A stretch of 57,397 nt of DNA. Origin: Caldifarciminota bacterium. Its GTDB lineage: Bacteria > Hydrothermota > Tepidihabitantia > SM23-42. The stretch is taken from the NCBI GenBank assembly GCA_020349965.1, contig CP070705.1, positions 890,782 through 948,178 of the forward strand, given 5' to 3'. Shown piece by piece: positions 7,342 through 16,300 of this stretch. Numbering within the stretch: the stretch's first letter is position 1; each line of letters opens with the position of its first letter. The notes below the pieces were generated by a model, which made no database searches, was not told the DNA's origin, and was given only the letters and a program-made list of their open reading frames with translations. The translations under genes and the position numbers were made by a program.

Positions 7342-9204
7342 TTACTTCATAACCACAAACTCAACGCGACGATTCTTGGCCATGCCTTCAGGACTGTCAT
7401 TGGAGGCGACTGGCTTCGTCTCTCCGTACCCTCTCGCAATGAGACGGTCCGCATCGATATTGTGATTTAGCACAAGGTACTGCTTGACCGAACCGGCGCG
7501 ATCGTTCGAAAGGTTAAGATTGTACGCATCGCTGCCACGGCTGTCAGTATGGCCCTGGACCTCGATCTTAACGTCTGGATTGCCTTCGAAGACCATCTTT
7601 ATCGTCTTTGCCGCGCCATCGAGGACCGGATATGATTCCGGTTTTATATCTGACTTCGCGGTTTCGAAATAGACCTCGGGCAGGACGATCTTGAATTCCT
7701 TCTTGACCATCGCCACTTCAATCTCGAGTGTCTTCGCGGCTACGATATCCACCACTCTCTCATAGGGCAGATAGTTCTTGTCTTCGGCAACGACAGCTAC
7801 CTTGTAAGCACCTGGTGCCAATGTTTTTTCTATTCTTCCAGTAACCTTCTCAGCTGCCATATCGCCAATCGTGATCATACCGGTGACCGGCTTCTTCGTC
7901 TGAATATCCAGGACATTGACGATCAGCGTACCGACCTTGGGTATTGGCTTCAGGGAGATCGTGATCGGCGTCACTTCACCCGCTCTGACCAGTAGTCCGA
8001 CCTCATAGGGCTCGTAGTCGGCAGCGCTGACCTTAAGCTGATAAGGCCCAGGATCGAGGGTCATGAACCCGAACTGTCCACTTTCGTCACTATCCATTGA
8101 TTTTACGAGAGCGCCATCGGTGTATATCCCAACGTTCGCAATGAGGTTGTCGCCTGTTGTTTCGTCGACAACTTTACCGGCGATATCGCCAAAGACCGGC
8201 TCTGGTGAGAAATCGGTCGTGAATGCCCATCCGAGTATAACTGCCCACGGCGGTGCAGCACCCCAACCGGTCGCGATATTGAAACTGTCGGTTTGGTCGG
8301 TCGGGAAGTCACGCATGTTCTCACCTTCCCAGGCGCGGAAATCAAAAGCAAGATTGATATGCCAGTTTTTGCTTGGCCGGAAGCTTATTCCCGGAGTGAT
8401 ATATACGGCACTCGTTCCCCATAATGAATCGTCGAATACGGTTAACAACTGGTCTTTGCCGCTGTAGTCGACCGCACCTAGCTCGACGAACGGTATGATA
8501 CCCGGCGTATGGAGGCTCAATGCAACATTGTATATGCTTGCATTATTCCTGAGCCCGCCACCCTCGGCATTGCGGAGAACATAACCAAGGTTCAGATCAA
8601 ACTGAAGCATGCCAGTCTTTGCCGTCAACAACGCGACGCCGCCAAAATCCAGCGCATCGCTGCCGAAATATCTGAACACGCCACCGGGGTTTGTGTATGC
8701 TTCGTTGAATATCGGATAGTCCTTGACTTCGTCGCCGACCGTCGAGACATCGCGGTCCGAACCGGTCGGGAGTGATAAGAATGTGTACAATCCATACTTG
8801 ACCGACTCTCCGCCAAAACCAAATTTCAAACCCAGCTTCGTGTCACCAAATCCCAGACTGGCCCGGTTATTACCGGTCTCTTTGTAATCGATACCGTCAG
8901 CATGGAGAATCCCGGCGATGTTGAAGGAGAACCAATCGGTCATTGCGTATCCCAGATAAAGGGCCATATCTCCGCCACCATAGGTAGCATCCTGACCTGC
9001 TTGTGTATCACCGATCGTATCACCAGTGGGAGTCGCAAGGCGATCTTCGTAGAACCCCCTCATATACCATCCTAGATTGAAAGTTCCGGCTGATCCATTG
9101 CCTGCTGACATGGTACGGAACAGCCCCATAGTACCTTCATTGTTCGGCATGGCAAACGCGAGGGATGCCGCGACCAACAACAACACATATTTTTTTATTT
9201 GCAT
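7342..9204 (-). CDS. OmpA-family outer-membrane barrel with carboxypeptidase-regulatory-like domains
   Basis: 620 aa. Signal peptide MQIKKYVLLLVAASLAFA, then about 330 residues of alternating aromatic beta strands (predicted outer-membrane barrel). Next is a CarboxypepD-reg/PEGA-like region ('GDIAGKVVDETTGDN', 'PGPYQLKVSAADYEPYEV') and a second short Ig-like repeat. The C-terminal OmpA domain (about residues 505-620) has 'VQGHTDSRGSDAYNLNLS' and 'NRRVEFVV', which bind peptidoglycan in this family. The start is fixed by AGGAGG 5 nt before the ATG and the signal peptide. It probably tethers outer membrane to cell wall. A promoter and an unusually palindrome-rich region lie upstream. Confidence 0.92.
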   Translation of the reverse strand: MQIKKYVLLLVAASLAFAMPNNEGTMGLFRTMSAGNGSAGTFNLGWYMRGFYEDRLATPTGDTIGDTQAGQDATYGGGDMALYLGYAMTDWFSFNIAGILHADGIDYKETGNNRASLGFGDTKLGLKFGFGGESVKYGLYTFLSLPTGSDRDVSTVGDEVKDYPIFNEAYTNPGGVFRYFGSDALDFGGVALLTAKTGMLQFDLNLGYVLRNAEGGGLRNNASIYNVALSLHTPGIIPFVELGAVDYSGKDQLLTVFDDSLWGTSAVYITPGISFRPSKNWHINLAFDFRAWEGENMRDFPTDQTDSFNIATGWGAAPPWAVILGWAFTTDFSPEPVFGDIAGKVVDETTGDNLIANVGIYTDGALVKSMDSDESGQFGFMTLDPGPYQLKVSAADYEPYEVGLLVRAGEVTPITISLKPIPKVGTLIVNVLDIQTKKPVTGMITIGDMAAEKVTGRIEKTLAPGAYKVAVVAEDKNYLPYERVVDIVAAKTLEIEVAMVKKEFKIVLPEVYFETAKSDIKPESYPVLDGAAKTIKMVFEGNPDVKIEVQGHTDSRGSDAYNLNLSNDRAGSVKQYLVLNHNIDADRLIARGYGETKPVASNDSPEGMAKNRRVEFVVMK

Positions 9205-9246
9205 ATTGCCTCCTTTTTTTGAGTAACTACTCTGCCTATGCCTGTA

Positions 9247-9274
9247 ATTATATCTGTAGTGCATAATAAGTCAA
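9247..9274 (-). promoter_or_regulatory. Promoter of the OmpA-family gene
   Basis: On the minus strand TTGACT, 16-nt spacer, TATAAT, giving a leader of about 36 nt that contains AGGAGG. Confidence 0.85.
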
Positions 9275-9356
9275 TAGTCGGTATTCGAACCGTTCTGCCA
9301 TACGAAAACGGCTGACACCTTTGGGTCGATTACCATCGTCTAGATCAGGCAGTCTT

Positions 9357-9410
9357 ATTATACACACCATTTAAATGGAGACATAGCAGATCTCGACCGT
9401 ATGCATACGG
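9357..9410 (-). promoter_or_regulatory. Palindromes and possible second, regulated promoter upstream of the OmpA-family gene
   Basis: Minus-strand TATAAT (9357-9362) has a 16-nt spacer occupied by the perfect 12-bp palindrome CCATTTAAATGG (9367-9378) and a poor -35 (ATGTCT). The perfect 14-bp palindrome CCGTATGCATACGG follows at 9397-9410. A palindrome inside the spacer of a weak promoter is what an activator- or repressor-controlled promoter could look like. No cognate regulator is proven. Confidence 0.4.
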
Positions 9411-9449
9411 AACATTGCGGGAAGACCAAACTTGCCACACTCCGGACGT

Positions 9450-9484
9450 ATCATTCTATCATTCTGTCGATTGCCTAAATGATA
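9450..9484. promoter_or_regulatory. Operator-like palindrome, site 1
   Basis: A 35-bp site with ATCATT at one end and AATGAT at the other. It is identical at 30 of 35 positions to site 2 at 9810-9844. It lies just after the ArsR-type gene's stop codon and upstream of the OmpA-family gene, so the two copies flank the regulator gene. Confidence 0.6.
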
Positions 9485-9491
9485 GACTATA

Positions 9492-9797
9492 TCACGACCG
9501 AGTTTGGATGACCTCGACGAGTTGCTCGAGATCCTGCATAATGCGCCTGACCGGCCCGGCCTTGATCCAATAGTGGTGGTGCCGCCATGTCACTTCATAA
9601 CGGACAAGATCCAGGTTCCTCAACACGCGCAAGACCTGAGACACCGTGGCAATATTCACACCTAGAATATCGGCGAGTTCTTCTGGAGTCATTCTTCTTT
9701 CGTCGAGCAGGGTCAGAACCTCATAAGCCGTAGGATTACCCAGTGCGCGGCAGAGCCTCGAAGCACGGTACCGAATTTCAGGAATCCTCTTTTTCAT
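9492..9797 (-). CDS. ArsR-type winged-helix transcriptional regulator
   Basis: 101 aa. A winged helix-turn-helix spans about residues 10-85: 'RLCRALGNPTAYEVLTLL', the recognition helix region 'LGVNIATVSQVLRVLRNL', and the wing 'VRYEVTWRHHHYWIK'. The ArsR metal motif (ELCVCDL) is absent, so the signal is not obviously a metal through that site; the RHHHYW cluster is notable. The ATG at 9797 has TATAAT 5 nt upstream, predicting a leaderless mRNA. Near-identical palindromes lie on both sides of the gene, one overlapping its own promoter. This suggests autoregulation and control of neighbours. Confidence 0.88.
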   Translation of the reverse strand: MKKRIPEIRYRASRLCRALGNPTAYEVLTLLDERRMTPEELADILGVNIATVSQVLRVLRNLDLVRYEVTWRHHHYWIKAGPVRRIMQDLEQLVEVIQTRS

Positions 9798-9802
9798 GAG
9801 CA

Positions 9803-9830
9803 ATTATACATCATTTTATTATTTTGTCAA
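9803..9830 (-). promoter_or_regulatory. Promoter of the ArsR-type gene (leaderless)
   Basis: On the minus strand TTGACA, 16-nt spacer, TATAAT, 5 nt, ATG. The spacer and -35 lie inside operator-like site 2. Confidence 0.85.
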
Positions 9831-9844
9831 TTGCCAAAATGATA
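9810..9844. promoter_or_regulatory. Operator-like palindrome, site 2
   Basis: ATCATTTT ... AAAATGAT forms an 8-bp perfect inverted repeat around an 18-nt centre. The site covers the -35 and spacer of the regulator's own promoter and ends 18 bp before the -35 of the divergent gene at 9907. Confidence 0.65.
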
Positions 9845-9862
9845 AAACGAACAGAGGAGGGG

Positions 9863-9890
9863 TTGACTTGATGGCAAACTGAAGTACAAT
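9863..9890 (+). promoter_or_regulatory. Promoter of the secreted propeller-type gene
   Basis: TTGACT, 16-nt spacer, TACAAT, followed by a short leader with GGAGG before the ATG at 9907. It lies next to operator-like site 2. Confidence 0.75.
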
Positions 9891-9906
9891 TTCTTGGAGG
9901 CATACA

Positions 9907-11334
9907 ATGTATAAAAATTCAAGGTCTGTGTTTTACTGTAGCTTCATGGTCCTTCTTTTTTCTATCTCCTATGGCCAAAACATTCATTTCGTAGCCAATT
10001 CCGATTCGCCCGAAGCGACAGCATGCAATAACAGCCATAAGATCGCACTCAAATCCGGGGAAGGAACAAATGACACCATCAACGTCGTCTTTCAATCTTC
10101 TGACAGCGTGTACATTGCCGTGACGACCAACTGCGGGTACACATGGTCGACACCGGTCGCGTTCGGCCAGGGGAGATCTCCTGCCATCGATGTGAATCTA
10201 TTCGGATTTCGCCACGTAGCATGGCAGTCTCTCGATAACGAGATCTACTACGACTGCCTGGATGATTGGGCACCACCGGTCAACGTCAGTCAGTCCGCGG
10301 GGCTGTCAACATTACCCGATCTGGTCGCCGACTCCAGTGGAGTTATACATGTGGTATGGGTTGAGCAAATCGGTGGGTATAATCACATATACTACCGGAC
10401 TGCAATCGGTGGCGGTGTATCGAGCGATACAGTACGGATCAGCGGATACGGTTCGCCTGAGGCAACCTATGATCATCCATCGATCAGCATCTTCCACCCT
10501 GGCTACCGTCTATACGCTCTGTGGGAGTGTTACGATCTGCAGTGTTATTCACCATACCAGATCCATCTCCGTCACAAGGAAGGAACCTTATGGGACACGA
10601 CCAGAGTGTGGTCGCACTACTTACCGATGCGCCATCCGTCGATAGACTACGCGCATGGACAGATTTACGACACACTATCTTTTTGCTACGAAGATAGCAC
10701 AAGCGGCAATTTGGAAGCCACATTCTATGGAGGGAACGGTGGGGGGTATCAAACACAAGGGAATTCAACCTATCCCGTAGTCTCGACCGTTGGGTCAACA
10801 TGGAGCTACCTTTTCTGGCAAGAAGATTCAGCCGGTTCCAATGACATCTATTTTGACCTTTACTACTTCAGCTCTGGGTGGACCCAAGGGTCATTGAACT
10901 ATCCAGAATCAATTAGATACCCAAGCGTATGCGGTGCATATGTGGTGTGGACCCAGGGAGATAGCGATCCATACAGCATCTACCTCGCGGATTTCGGATA
11001 TCCCATAGGTATCGACGGAGCGGCGCAGGAACAACTTTTCGTGCTAACGGCATTTCCCAACCCTTTCAGCGAACGTACAACATTGACCATGGCAGGACCA
11101 ACGATGCAAACCGAGACACGTTTGAATATATACGATTCATCTGGACGATTAGTCACGGTCCTCGTTGCCGAGTCAGTGACATCTGCCCCGTTGATGGCGC
11201 AAAAGGATCAAAGATGCACTTTTATATGGGATGGATTGGATGCCACTGGGAAAAAAGTTTCTGCGGGGATTTACTGGGGTTGTCCGGCCAACAACCACGA
11301 TTATCCAACACTGAAGGTAATAAAGGTCAATTAA
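9907..11334 (+). CDS. Secreted beta-propeller-like protein with C-terminal sorting-type domain
   Basis: 475 aa. An N-terminal signal sequence ends near 'ISYGQN'. The body has repeated short blades such as 'SPAIDVNLFGFRHVAWQS', 'LPDLVADSSGVIHVVWVE' and 'HPSISIFHPGYRLYALWE', like sialidase/propeller repeats. The C-terminal about 90 residues start at 'AFPNPFSERTTLTM' and contain 'IYDSSGRLVTVLV', 'WDGLDATGKKVSAGIYW' and 'KVIKVN', the pattern of FlgD-Ig/type IX secretion C-terminal domains. It is expressed divergently from the ArsR-type gene from a promoter beside its operator. Substrate unknown; probably surface-exposed or secreted. Confidence 0.85.
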   Translation: MYKNSRSVFYCSFMVLLFSISYGQNIHFVANSDSPEATACNNSHKIALKSGEGTNDTINVVFQSSDSVYIAVTTNCGYTWSTPVAFGQGRSPAIDVNLFGFRHVAWQSLDNEIYYDCLDDWAPPVNVSQSAGLSTLPDLVADSSGVIHVVWVEQIGGYNHIYYRTAIGGGVSSDTVRISGYGSPEATYDHPSISIFHPGYRLYALWECYDLQCYSPYQIHLRHKEGTLWDTTRVWSHYLPMRHPSIDYAHGQIYDTLSFCYEDSTSGNLEATFYGGNGGGYQTQGNSTYPVVSTVGSTWSYLFWQEDSAGSNDIYFDLYYFSSGWTQGSLNYPESIRYPSVCGAYVVWTQGDSDPYSIYLADFGYPIGIDGAAQEQLFVLTAFPNPFSERTTLTMAGPTMQTETRLNIYDSSGRLVTVLVAESVTSAPLMAQKDQRCTFIWDGLDATGKKVSAGIYWGCPANNHDYPTLKVIKVN

Positions 11335-11338
11335 CTTA

Positions 11339-11734
11339 TCAAATAACGAATTCGAGTTCCGGAGCGACCTGCAGAGTACCGACGACAGAGCAGTACTTGT
11401 CCCGAGAAAGTTCAAACGAACGGACAAGATCTTCCCGCCTGTAGTCGCCATCGCACCTGATTCTGACAGTGATTTTTGTGAAACGGTGGGGATGATCTTC
11501 GGCGCGAATGCCTTCGGATTCGAGTCTGAAATGATCAATCTTTCCACCTTTCTTCTGGAGAATGGAAACTATGTCCATGCCCATGCAACCTACAAGGGAA
11601 ACCAGCAACAGATCCATCGGCGTAAAGCCCTGGTCCAAACCGCCCATTTCCTTGTGAGTGTCTACGAATATCCTGTGCTTATGATCGTCTTCGGCCGTAA
11701 ATTGCAGGCCTCGAGACCACGTGAGGGTAATCAT
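11339..11734 (-). CDS. OsmC family peroxiredoxin-like protein
   Basis: 131 aa OsmC/Ohr-fold protein. It shows 'GGLDQGFTPMDLLLVSLVGCMGMDIVSIL' split around the first catalytic Cys (GCMGMD) and the second in 'DKYCSVVGTL'. Members reduce organic hydroperoxides with paired cysteines. It is probably the last gene of the long minus-strand run beginning at mglB and directly follows two thioredoxin-fold genes, so a thiol-redox/peroxide role fits. Convergent with the propeller gene; only 4 nt separate the stop codons and no hairpin terminator is visible. Confidence 0.93.
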   Translation of the reverse strand: MITLTWSRGLQFTAEDDHKHRIFVDTHKEMGGLDQGFTPMDLLLVSLVGCMGMDIVSILQKKGGKIDHFRLESEGIRAEDHPHRFTKITVRIRCDGDYRREDLVRSFELSRDKYCSVVGTLQVAPELEFVI

Positions 11735-11761
11735 ACAGGTGATCTCCTAAATGGCATCATC

Positions 11762-12259
11762 CTATTCATTTATCAGAGAGTCAATCAGAGCATCGAACTG
11801 GGCTTCCAATTCAGGAGCAAACCCCACCTGAGTCTTCCGTACCCTTCCTTTTCTGTCGACGAATATCGTCTTCGGGATACCAGTCACTCCGTATGCCTTT
11901 GCAACATCGTTATTGCCGATGAGGACCGGATACGGTATTCCCACTTCATCTCTGTACTTGAGCAATGCTTGTTCGTCATCGAGGCCAATACCGAGGATAG
12001 TAAATCCATGCTCATGGTATTTATTGTACAGCCGAATGAAGGTGGGGATGCTGTTCCTGCACGGAGGGCACCACGTTGCCCAGAAATCTATTAAGACAAC
12101 CTGACCCTCTGTATCTGCCAATTTGATCTCATTTCCATCGAGCGAGCGTAAGGAGAAATCGGCGAGAACGGGATCAGTCGATTTTGAATTCTCTTTCGAA
12201 CCGCAAGTAACCAACACTATTCCGGCTATGAGTAGAAGCATCAACACGTTCTTCTTCAT
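11762..12259 (-). CDS. TlpA-like thioredoxin-fold lipoprotein
   Basis: 165 aa. Hydrophobic N-terminus with lipobox-like 'VLVTCGS' predicts a lipid-anchored extracytoplasmic protein. The redoxin domain has 'IDFWATWCPPCRNSIPTF' with active-site WCPPC, 'YPVLIGNNDVAKAYGVTGIPKTIFVD' with the cis-Pro loop, and ends normally. TlpA/ResA-type proteins reduce disulfides outside the membrane, often with a CcdA-type electron donor; one is encoded at 541-1983. It lies 9 nt after the thioredoxin gene. Confidence 0.92.
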   Translation of the reverse strand: MKKNVLMLLLIAGIVLVTCGSKENSKSTDPVLADFSLRSLDGNEIKLADTEGQVVLIDFWATWCPPCRNSIPTFIRLYNKYHEHGFTILGIGLDDEQALLKYRDEVGIPYPVLIGNNDVAKAYGVTGIPKTIFVDRKGRVRKTQVGFAPELEAQFDALIDSLINE

Positions 12260-12268
12260 AACGCCCCC

Positions 12269-12592
12269 TTATTCCTTGATGTATTTCTCTATTTTCTTGA
12301 CAATCTGATCTTTTGGCAAAGCTCCGATGATCCTTTCAACCTCTTTGCCCTCATTGAATACGATCATTGTCGGGATATTCTGAATACCAAATTCATTAGC
12401 AGTCTTTATCTCATTATCAACGTTCACCTTACCAATGCAAAGACGCCCCTCATAGTCTTTTGCGATCTCATCCAGGATAGGCGCAACCATCGAACATGGT
12501 GGACACCATATCGCCCAGAAATCAACTAGAAAAGGAAGATTTGCCTTGTCGACTTCCCGGTGGAAGTCATTATCGGTCAGCTCCTTAACCAT
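12269..12592 (-). CDS. Thioredoxin with WCPPC active site
   Basis: 107 aa, normal thioredoxin length. 'LVDFWAIWCPPCSMVAPILDEIA' (split here around the active site), 'VNVDNEIKTANEFGIQNIPTMIVF' with the conserved cis-Pro, C-terminal helix 'IVKKIEKYIKE'. Cytoplasmic; no signal peptide. Classical thioredoxins read WCGPC; the Pro in the second position is unusual and is shared with the TlpA-like neighbour. The start is chosen because AAGGAGG lies 6-7 nt upstream; an alternative start five codons earlier lies within that region. Part of the thiol-redox trio with TlpA and OsmC. Confidence 0.93.
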   Translation of the reverse strand: MVKELTDNDFHREVDKANLPFLVDFWAIWCPPCSMVAPILDEIAKDYEGRLCIGKVNVDNEIKTANEFGIQNIPTMIVFNEGKEVERIIGALPKDQIVKKIEKYIKE

Positions 12593-12669
12593 TAAAACCT
12601 CCTTCATTTAAAGCGTAATTATACTCAGTGATGTTCAAGTTACCCATGATGGCTTCAATTTGCACAATA

Positions 12670-12685
12670 TGTTTCACGTGAAACA
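12670..12685. promoter_or_regulatory. parS: parS centromere site
   Basis: TGTTTCACGTGAAACA, a perfect 16-bp palindrome identical to the widely conserved chromosomal ParB-binding consensus. It abuts the stop codon of the barrel gene and lies between it and the thioredoxin gene. parS sites usually cluster near the replication origin, so this gives a positional clue for the window. No parA or parB gene is in the window. Confidence 0.9.
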
Positions 12686-13357
12686 TCAGAAACTCTGTTC
12701 AACACCCAATTTAATGCAGCGGTTGAATTGCTGATCACCTACGTTATTGCCAAGTAGGTCTCTGAGCGAGAATTCGAAGTACATTTCACCATAAAATAGC
12801 AGGCGCAGCCCCATATTCAAGTAGCCTTTGTTCCGGTCTGTCGGGTCGTTCAGGTTCAATGAATAATCGATCAGAAACGCGCCAGAACCCCCAAATTGAG
12901 CCACGAACCCGGCGAACATGTCAAACTGATTCTCTGACTCAAAGCAATAGTTAACGCCGAGGCTGGGGACTATCAATAAATTCGCTGACCCCACAGACCT
13001 CGAAAGCTGGGCATAAAGTCCTTTTGACCGTATATTGTATCGATCAGTGTAGTCTCCATAACCCTGATTGTCAAAACCGAAGAAAAGAGACGGATAGAAC
13101 ATACCTTCTTCGATAGCAAGTAACCTGATCTGTACTCCTGGCTGTTCGTAGAACTCAGGATCGCCATATCCGATCAAATTTGACGCTCCATAACTCAAAC
13201 CTAGCCCAAATCTGTCCCATAAACCAACGTTGAAATAGCCCAATATACCACCATCCGGACCAAATCGGAGTTCCACGTTGAAGACGCCGTGTTCGGGTGG
13301 CAAAGGATAGGGTTGATCCACATAGTAAAGGCTCGCTATCAGAACCAAGATCACCAT
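12686..13357 (-). CDS. Predicted outer-membrane beta-barrel protein
   Basis: 223 aa. Short signal sequence (MVILVLIASLYYV), then alternating amphipathic beta strands rich in Gly and aromatic residues ('FNVELRFGPDGGILGYFNVGL', 'NKGYLNMGLRLLFYGEMYF') and a C-terminal Phe (EQSF), the hallmark of BAM-inserted barrels. The start follows GGGAGG at proper spacing; the longer in-frame start five codons earlier overlaps that site. It sits 40 nt downstream of dnaE. I do not recognise a named family. Confidence 0.8.
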   Translation of the reverse strand: MVILVLIASLYYVDQPYPLPPEHGVFNVELRFGPDGGILGYFNVGLWDRFGLGLSYGASNLIGYGDPEFYEQPGVQIRLLAIEEGMFYPSLFFGFDNQGYGDYTDRYNIRSKGLYAQLSRSVGSANLLIVPSLGVNYCFESENQFDMFAGFVAQFGGSGAFLIDYSLNLNDPTDRNKGYLNMGLRLLFYGEMYFEFSLRDLLGNNVGDQQFNRCIKLGVEQSF

Positions 13358-13397
13358 AATGCTCCCTCCCAAGGTTGATTTTTACTAACCTTCAGCA

Positions 13398-16300
13398 TCA
13401 AATCTTACCGTAAATCTTCAGACTCTCTTTACCGAGGATACTCTTTATCCTTCCAATGACTTCGGCATCCGGACTGATCTTCAAGCTTCGAGAACGGAAT
13501 CTCTTCGATTCCTTATCATTATTCACTTTGAACCACACTTCGCATTCACCCTGGTGGTCGTTAATCAAGTCGCACAAAACCTTGAGCGTATCTTCATCTG
13601 CATTATGGTCGTTGAAATTGATGAAGATTTTCTTGTAGTATTTCCAGGCATCACTCAAGGCAACTATGTCCTCGGCCCTAATGGATTTCCGGTCTTCTTC
13701 TCCAGAGATTCTACCTTTGATGATAAGAGGATTATCGATCTTAAGTAATCCGGCAAAGCGTTCGAAATGATCAGAAAAGATGAACACATCGATAGCGCTT
13801 TCCAGATCAGCCAAGTTGATGATCGCATAGTTTCTTCCATTCTTATCACGTTTTATCTTCTTAGTATTTAAAATGCCTCCAATTGCAATGACTTCGCCGT
13901 TTTCTACAGTGCCCAACTGGTTGATCGGCTTCAACCCGAGGGCAGTAAATTCCTCCTGGAATCTTTCCAGCGGGTGTTCGGTAAAGTAGAATCCAAACGC
14001 TTCCTTTTCATAGATCGTTCTATCCTGAACCGGTTTGTCTGGTGCGCCACTTTGCACTGACGTTTCTGTACCGAACAGTTCTGTCTGGGTCCCGATATGG
14101 TCTTTGCTTTTTTGGGCAAGCCCAAGTAATTTATCGACGTCGGATTCAAATTCCCGGAATGCTCCTGCCTTAATCAAAGACTCGATCGACTTCTTGTTAA
14201 GACCTTTGGTGCGCGCTTGAAAATCAAAGAACGACTTGAATAGACCGCGGGATCTTTCAGTCGTAATCGTTTCTACGATCGGTCTGCCAAGGTTCTTCAA
14301 AGCACCGAGCCCATACCTGATGCCTTCTCCTTCGGCCTTGAATTCGAAATTACTTGTGTTTATGTCGGGAGGCAGGATAGCCAAGCCCATCCTGCGCGAT
14401 TCCCTTACTAGGACCCATAAACGGTTTGTATTGTTAATCTCACTATTCAGCGATGCGTTCATGAATTCCAAGGGATAATGGCATTTCAGATAGGCAGTCT
14501 GGTTGGCCAGCGCGGCGTAAGCTGCAGCATGCGATTTATTGAATCCGTAGCCAGCAAATGGAATGAGTTTCTTAAATATCTGATCGGCAAGGTCGGCTTT
14601 GACACCATTCTTAACGGCTCCACCAATGAATTTTTCCCTGTTGTCAACCATTAGATCGGCGATCTTCTTACCCATTGCACGCCTGAGCATGTCAGCCTCA
14701 GCAAGCGAAAACCCCGCAATGCGCGATGCGATCTGGATTACCTGTTCCTGATATACAATCATCCCATAGGTTTCCCGGAGAATGGGTTCGAGCCACGGGT
14801 GCATGTATTCGATCTTTTCTGGATTTTGCTTATTAGCAATCATCTGCTGCAGGTTGACATTTGCCATAGGCCCGGGACGATACAGAGCAATGACCGCGAT
14901 TATATCCTCGAATCGTTCTGGTTGGAAATTCCGCAGGATGTCCTTCATGCCCTGGCTCTCTAACTGAAAAACACCGACTGTCTCTGCGCGTTTCAGCATG
15001 TCATAGGTGTCTTTGTCGTCGATCGGAATGTCGCTGAGCTGACGGGCAATCATCTTGAGGGTGATTTCTATGACCGTGAGCGTACGTAAGCCCAGAATAT
15101 CCATCTTTATAACACCAATGTCTTCAAGTGAATTCTTCGCGTATTGGGTAGATATTTCACCTCGTTCCGGACTCTTGTATAACGGAACGTATTCAACGAG
15201 TTCCTTTGGTGTTATGACGACGCCGGCCGCATGCGTCGCCGGATGGCGCGCAAGACCCTCCAACTTCCTGGCAATGTCGAACAGTTCCTTGTATTCTTCT
15301 TTGGAAAGTATCAAGGTCTCCAGCTCTTTGATCGTTGACACCGCTTCATCAATGTCTGAGTGGAAAGGTATGAGTTTTGCCAACCGGTCAATCTCATTGT
15401 AGGGGATACCCATGACACGACCAACATCACGTACTACTGCCCGCGCCTGCATTGTACCGAATGTAATGACCTGAGTGACGTTCTTTTCTCCGTATCTTTT
15501 CTTAATAAAGTCTATTATCTCATCACGGCGGGTGTCGCCGAAATCAGCATCGATGTCTGGCAGGCTTACGCGTTCCGGATTTAGAAATCGTTCGAAGATG
15601 AGATTATACTGAAGGGGATCGATATCGGTGATGCCAAGTGAATACAATACGAGACTTCCCACTGCCGAACCGCGACCAGGGCCAGTCGGAATACCATTCT
15701 GGCGCGCGAACTCGACAATTTCCCTAACAATGAGAAAGTAACCGGACAGACCCATTCTTTTTATTATGCCCAATTCATAATCCAGCCGATCTTGCATACC
15801 TTGAGTGGTTCTGGGAAAACGATGGGTTATCCCTTCTTTGGTCAGGAATCTGAGGTAGTCAAAATCCGTTTCAAAATTGGCTGGTCTTGGAAAACTAGGC
15901 AGTTTAACATCCTTGCCCGTCGTGTCGATCAGGAGATTGCACTTCTCGGCGATCAATGATGTATTAGATATGGCCTCGGGAAGGTCATCGAAGAGTCTTG
16001 CCATCTCCTGAGGCGACCGGAAATAGACCTGATGGCTTTCAAACTTCAAACGTTCCCGGTCAGACAAAGTTTTCTTCGTTCCGATGCACAGCAGAACATC
16101 ATGCGCTTTGTAATCATCAACATCCAAATAATGGCAGTCATTCGTCGCTACGATGGGAACATCAAATTCATGGGCGAGTTTTATCAACTCGCCGTGTATC
16201 TTGTTTTCACTACGCATACCCAACCGCATTATCTCGAGATTGAAATTCTCCGGTCCGAATATCTCTACGTACTCGGCCAGTGATTTCCGTGCACCTTCAA

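Noticed and set aside
12600-12660. TATAAT upstream of thioredoxin as a promoter
   Set aside because: No acceptable -35 lies at 16-18 nt; the only TTGAAC is 9 nt away. Read-through from the upstream run is simpler.
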